DNA from: CG10-46-32 sp964606465
Lineage (GTDB): Bacteria > Patescibacteriota > Patescibacteriia > UBA2169
Assembly: GCA_964606465.1 (NCBI GenBank)
Contig: CAZSGI010000035.1
Location: forward strand, 1 to 7,058
Length of the DNA: 7,058 nt
Reading direction: 5' to 3'
Part shown: positions 4,887 through 7,058 of the stretch, piece after piece
Position numbering within the stretch: the stretch's first letter is position 1
Layout: the number at the start of each line of letters is the position of its first letter
The notes under the pieces: generated by a model
Told to the model about the DNA's origin: nothing
Seen by the model: the letters and a program-made list of their open reading frames with translations, nothing else
The model's database searches: none
Translations under genes and position numbers: made by a program

Positions 4887-5051
4887 ATGGACGCTCCAAA
4901 CCAAGAGCTGCCGCAGGATCAGGCCGCGCCGCAAGCGCCTGATTCCGCTGCGCCAATGGGAGGGGAAGAGAAAACATCATCGCTCAAGGTAATCCTCCCG
5001 ATTGTGGCGGTGGTGATGGTGATTCTCGTCATCATCTGGCTCGTGGTCTAA
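4887..5051 (+). CDS. Small tail-anchored membrane protein, 54 residues
   Basis: The ORF starts MDAPNQELPQDQAAPQAPDS and continues AAPMGGEEKTSSLK, a Pro/Gln/Ala/acidic soluble head. It ends in one hydrophobic helix from about residue 34 to 54 (VILPIVAVVMVILVIIWLVV), after a Lys. This is a typical tail- or C-terminally anchored layout with the head in the cytoplasm. I recognise no family. There is no Shine-Dalgarno site before the ATG and no convincing promoter; it may be read from the upstream unit through the palindrome. The coding pattern (G/C third positions like its neighbours) and a single clean helix support a real gene. It converges with the amidohydrolase gene, 33 bases away. Confidence 0.7.
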   Translation: MDAPNQELPQDQAAPQAPDSAAPMGGEEKTSSLKVILPIVAVVMVILVIIWLVV

Positions 5052-5084
5052 CGGAAGCAGTGCGCCAAACGCGTACGTCCTCGA

Positions 5085-6512
5085 TTACCGTGCGCGTTCC
5101 ACCCGCTTGCGCACGGCCATGTGCGTTTTCTGGGTTTCCGAAAGCAGCGCGCTCTCGTCAACGAGCTGGTGCCTCCGGTCCTTGATGACGAAGCGGCCGC
5201 CTATCATGAGGTCCCGAACGTACCGTCCGCCGTGGGTGATGATGTTGCCGAGGAGGGTAATCGGGTTTGACTCGTCGTACGGGATGAACCCGCGGTCTTT
5301 GAGTTTCCAGAACACGATGTCCGCTTTGGCGCCGCGGATTACCCTGCCCCGCTCGGGCATGTGCAGCACGCGAGCGCCGTTGACCGTCATCATTTTGAAC
5401 AGGGAGCCGAACCTGACGGTGCGTTCGTAGAGGTGCGTGATGCGGCTCTGGTACGCTTCGGTGAGGATGTCCAGCCGGTTTTTGCTCACCACGGAGTCGG
5501 TGCCGAGCGAGACAGAGGGCGCCCCGCCGAGCTCGTCAAAGACCCAGAACCGAAAGGTGCCGCTCTTGTGTATCACGTTTGAGGTGGGCAGGTGCGCGAT
5601 GCCTACGCGGTTCGCCACGAGCTCGCCAATCTCACTGTCGTCTACATGGAGCACGTGCGAGGCGAGCGAGTTTCGGTTGAGCAAACCGGACCGTTTGAGC
5701 AGTTCGGTTTCGCGCACCCCGTGCATGCGCACCGTTTCGAGCGTTACGCGCTCTGACTCGGACATGTGGAACGTGAGCAACGCGCCGTGCTCTTCCACGA
5801 TGGCGCGCACCCTTTTGAGCGTCTCACCCGTTGCCTTAAAGAGGTAGTGGAGCGCGATCGCGGGGACAGAGTGGTAGCCGCGGCGCGCTTCAAAGAGCTC
5901 CGCAACGGTCTCCGGCGTGTTCTGGGGCCGCGAGTTGGATACCGCCGAAACCGCGTTCACCAGGTTGTGGCCGCACGCGCGGGACGCGACCTCCGCCGCC
6001 GCGAAGCTCGGGCCGTGCGTGAGGGTGGTGGTGATGCCGTGCTTCTGCTGCTCCGTGAGATCGCCGATTGCGGCGATGGTGTAGGACTCGTCGGTTTCGT
6101 ACCGCTGCCACGCTGCCATGGCTGCGATGGTCTCATCAATGCTCTCGCCCTCATCCAGCATCATGGCGCTGCGCATGAGGTACATGTGGATGTGCGCGTG
6201 CGTGTTGATGAGCCCGGGCGTGAGCACGATGCCGCCGCGCTTGCCCGCGTCGTACACCACGTCAAAGCCGTTCGGGTTCACCTCCTCCGCCGGCAGCACG
6301 TCAGTGATGGTGTCTCCCACAATCGCCACCGAGTGATGCTTGAGGATGGCGATTTTTTCGTTCTCGTCGCAGGTGAACAAAAACGGCGCATTGTGAACAA
6401 GCACGCGCCGGTAGTGTTGGTTGCTGATGGCGTAGCGCCCGTGTTCGCCCGGTTCCTCCTCAAAGCGGTTTTTTGACTCAAGCGACGTGGCGATTTGTTG
6501 GAGGGGTTCCAT
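5085..6512 (-). CDS. Metal-dependent amidohydrolase (MTA/SAH deaminase-chlorohydrolase type)
   Basis: A 475-residue TIM-barrel hydrolase of the amidohydrolase superfamily. The metal site is visible: GLINTHAHIH (100-109; HxH = H105, H107), HMSESE (249-254; HxxE with H249, E252), SHVLHVDD (285-292, H286 equivalent to the AHCVHL motif) and LGTDSVVSKNRLDIL (336-350, with D339). The order matches MtaD, SsnA and AtzA/TrzN-like enzymes that remove an amino or halide group from a purine or triazine ring. Substrate is not decided: MTA/SAH, guanine or other nucleobase deamination are all plausible. The flanking beta-sandwich is formed by residues about 30-98 and 388-448. The N-terminal 30 residues are unusual for the family. 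Start at ATG 6512; a TTG at 6554 is the -35 box. It follows guaA by 45 bases and has its own promoter, suggesting a link to purine metabolism. Confidence 0.85.
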   Translation of the reverse strand: MEPLQQIATSLESKNRFEEEPGEHGRYAISNQHYRRVLVHNAPFLFTCDENEKIAILKHHSVAIVGDTITDVLPAEEVNPNGFDVVYDAGKRGGIVLTPGLINTHAHIHMYLMRSAMMLDEGESIDETIAAMAAWQRYETDESYTIAAIGDLTEQQKHGITTTLTHGPSFAAAEVASRACGHNLVNAVSAVSNSRPQNTPETVAELFEARRGYHSVPAIALHYLFKATGETLKRVRAIVEEHGALLTFHMSESERVTLETVRMHGVRETELLKRSGLLNRNSLASHVLHVDDSEIGELVANRVGIAHLPTSNVIHKSGTFRFWVFDELGGAPSVSLGTDSVVSKNRLDILTEAYQSRITHLYERTVRFGSLFKMMTVNGARVLHMPERGRVIRGAKADIVFWKLKDRGFIPYDESNPITLLGNIITHGGRYVRDLMIGGRFVIKDRRHQLVDESALLSETQKTHMAVRKRVERAR

Positions 6513-6525
6513 GTCCGTTTTTTTG

Positions 6526-6554
6526 ATGATACACAGGATGCTGACAGATGTCAA
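6526..6554 (-). promoter_or_regulatory. Near-consensus promoter of the amidohydrolase gene
   Basis: TTGACA (6554-6549), 17 bases, TATCAT (6531-6526). It starts four bases after the guaA stop. The predicted transcription start is near 6519, leaving a leader of about 7 bases without a Shine-Dalgarno site. Confidence 0.75.
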
Positions 6555-6557
6555 AAC

Positions 6558-7058
6558 CTACTCCCACTCAATGGTTCCGGGCGGCTTGTTGGTGATGTCG
6601 TAGAAGACGTAGTCAACGCCGCCGGTTGCGAGGATGTTTTCGGTGATGCGTTTCAGAACCGGATGCGGCATGCGAAAGAAGTGCGCGGTCATGGCTTCCT
6701 GGCTTGCGACCGGCCGCAGGATGATTGATTCAAAGTTCTTGAACCCGATTGGCGCAAGCACCACCGGAAACTGCCAGATGTCATCATACAATCCTGCGTC
6801 TTTGATTTCTTGGTGCACGATTGCGTCAACTTCTTGCAGGAGGGCGATGCGGTCCGGGGTGATGGAGCGCGCATCAGCAGGCAGCTTGAACTCTTGCTGT
6901 TTGTCAGCATTCAAAAGGAGCAGCACGCGGTTGATGTGTTTTTCTTTATTGGTTATGCTGCTCGCTTTTTCATCAAGCTGCTCCCAGTCGGGCGCGCCAG
7001 TCAAGACAGCAGGGTGCGCATAGGTTCGGTTGTCGCCCTGCACCCCAACGGACTGGAT
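6558..7058 (-). CDS. guaA: GMP synthase (glutamine-hydrolysing), C-terminal part
   Basis: The gene enters from the right edge; 166 C-terminal residues are visible, ending at TAG (6560-6558). The frame begins IQSVGVQGDNRTYAHPAVLTG, the GVxGDxRTY block of the GuaA C-terminal dimerisation domain, and ends VFYDITNKPPGTIEWE, the nearly invariant end of GMP synthase (YDxTxKPPxTxEWE). GuaA converts XMP to GMP with ATP and glutamine-derived ammonia. From GVQGD to EWE there are about 160 residues, against roughly 75 in the E. coli enzyme; the extra block contains DWEQLDEKASSITNKEKHINRV and DDIWQFPVVLAPIGF, as in the long, human-like GMPS form. The catalytic PP-loop and glutaminase domains would lie outside the window. 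There is no true start here; the GTG at 7043 is an internal Val codon. Confidence 0.96.
   Translation of the reverse strand: MQSVGVQGDNRTYAHPAVLTGAPDWEQLDEKASSITNKEKHINRVLLLLNADKQQEFKLPADARSITPDRIALLQEVDAIVHQEIKDAGLYDDIWQFPVVLAPIGFKNFESIILRPVASQEAMTAHFFRMPHPVLKRITENILATGGVDYVFYDITNKPPGTIEWE

Noticed and set aside
5766..6476. 236-codon open frame on the plus strand
   Set aside because: It is antisense to the well-supported amidohydrolase and rich in Arg, Val and Gly as a shadow of GC-rich codons.
6513..6554. TTG-started extension of the amidohydrolase by 14 residues
   Set aside because: This TTG is the first part of the TTGACA -35 box; the stretch contains the whole promoter.
1..7058. CRISPR arrays, tRNA or rRNA genes, insertion sequences
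   Set aside because: No spaced direct repeats, no cloverleaf or rRNA-like stretches, and no transposase-like frames were seen.

Overview
The window looks like a chromosomal piece from a small-genome bacterium, most likely of the Patescibacteria/CPR type. This rests on gene content and style: a Gmad2 lipoprotein, an RskA-like anchored domain without its usual partners, an EF-P with an Arg-tipped loop, many short membrane-anchored proteins of unknown function, and several genes that start almost at their -10 box without a Shine-Dalgarno sequence. It is an inference; no rRNA or other phylogenetic marker is present. The standard genetic code fits every gene.

Left part (1-2751), all on the minus strand: an envelope or secreted cluster. 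From the right end it holds a membrane-anchored small protein (2275-2751), a secreted CHAP/NlpC-like cysteine peptidase-like protein (1035-2135), a second membrane-anchored protein with a PsbP-like beta domain (331-981), and the start of a secreted C39-like protein that leaves the window (1-210). The two anchored proteins share a nearly identical linker, at DNA level as well, but have unrelated C-terminal domains. They are visibly more AT-rich than the rest.

Middle (2752-3077): an intergenic region with divergent promoters separated by a 30-base dyad. The minus-strand promoter drives a tiny unit: about 4 bases of leader, a 32-codon ORF, and a rho-independent terminator that begins right after the stop codon. 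The plus-strand promoter drives efp.

Right-middle (3078-5051), plus strand: efp, then an RskA-like anchored protein with its own promoter and a tightly linked Gmad2 lipoprotein, then a perfect 40-bp palindrome, then a 54-residue tail-anchored small protein.

Right end (5085-7058), minus strand: the C-terminal part of guaA (GMP synthase), followed downstream by a metal-dependent amidohydrolase of the MTA/SAH deaminase-chlorohydrolase type with its own near-consensus promoter. The pairing hints at purine or nucleoside metabolism. Five promoters could be read with good -35/-10 spacing; two of them place the predicted transcription start exactly on the A of the ATG.
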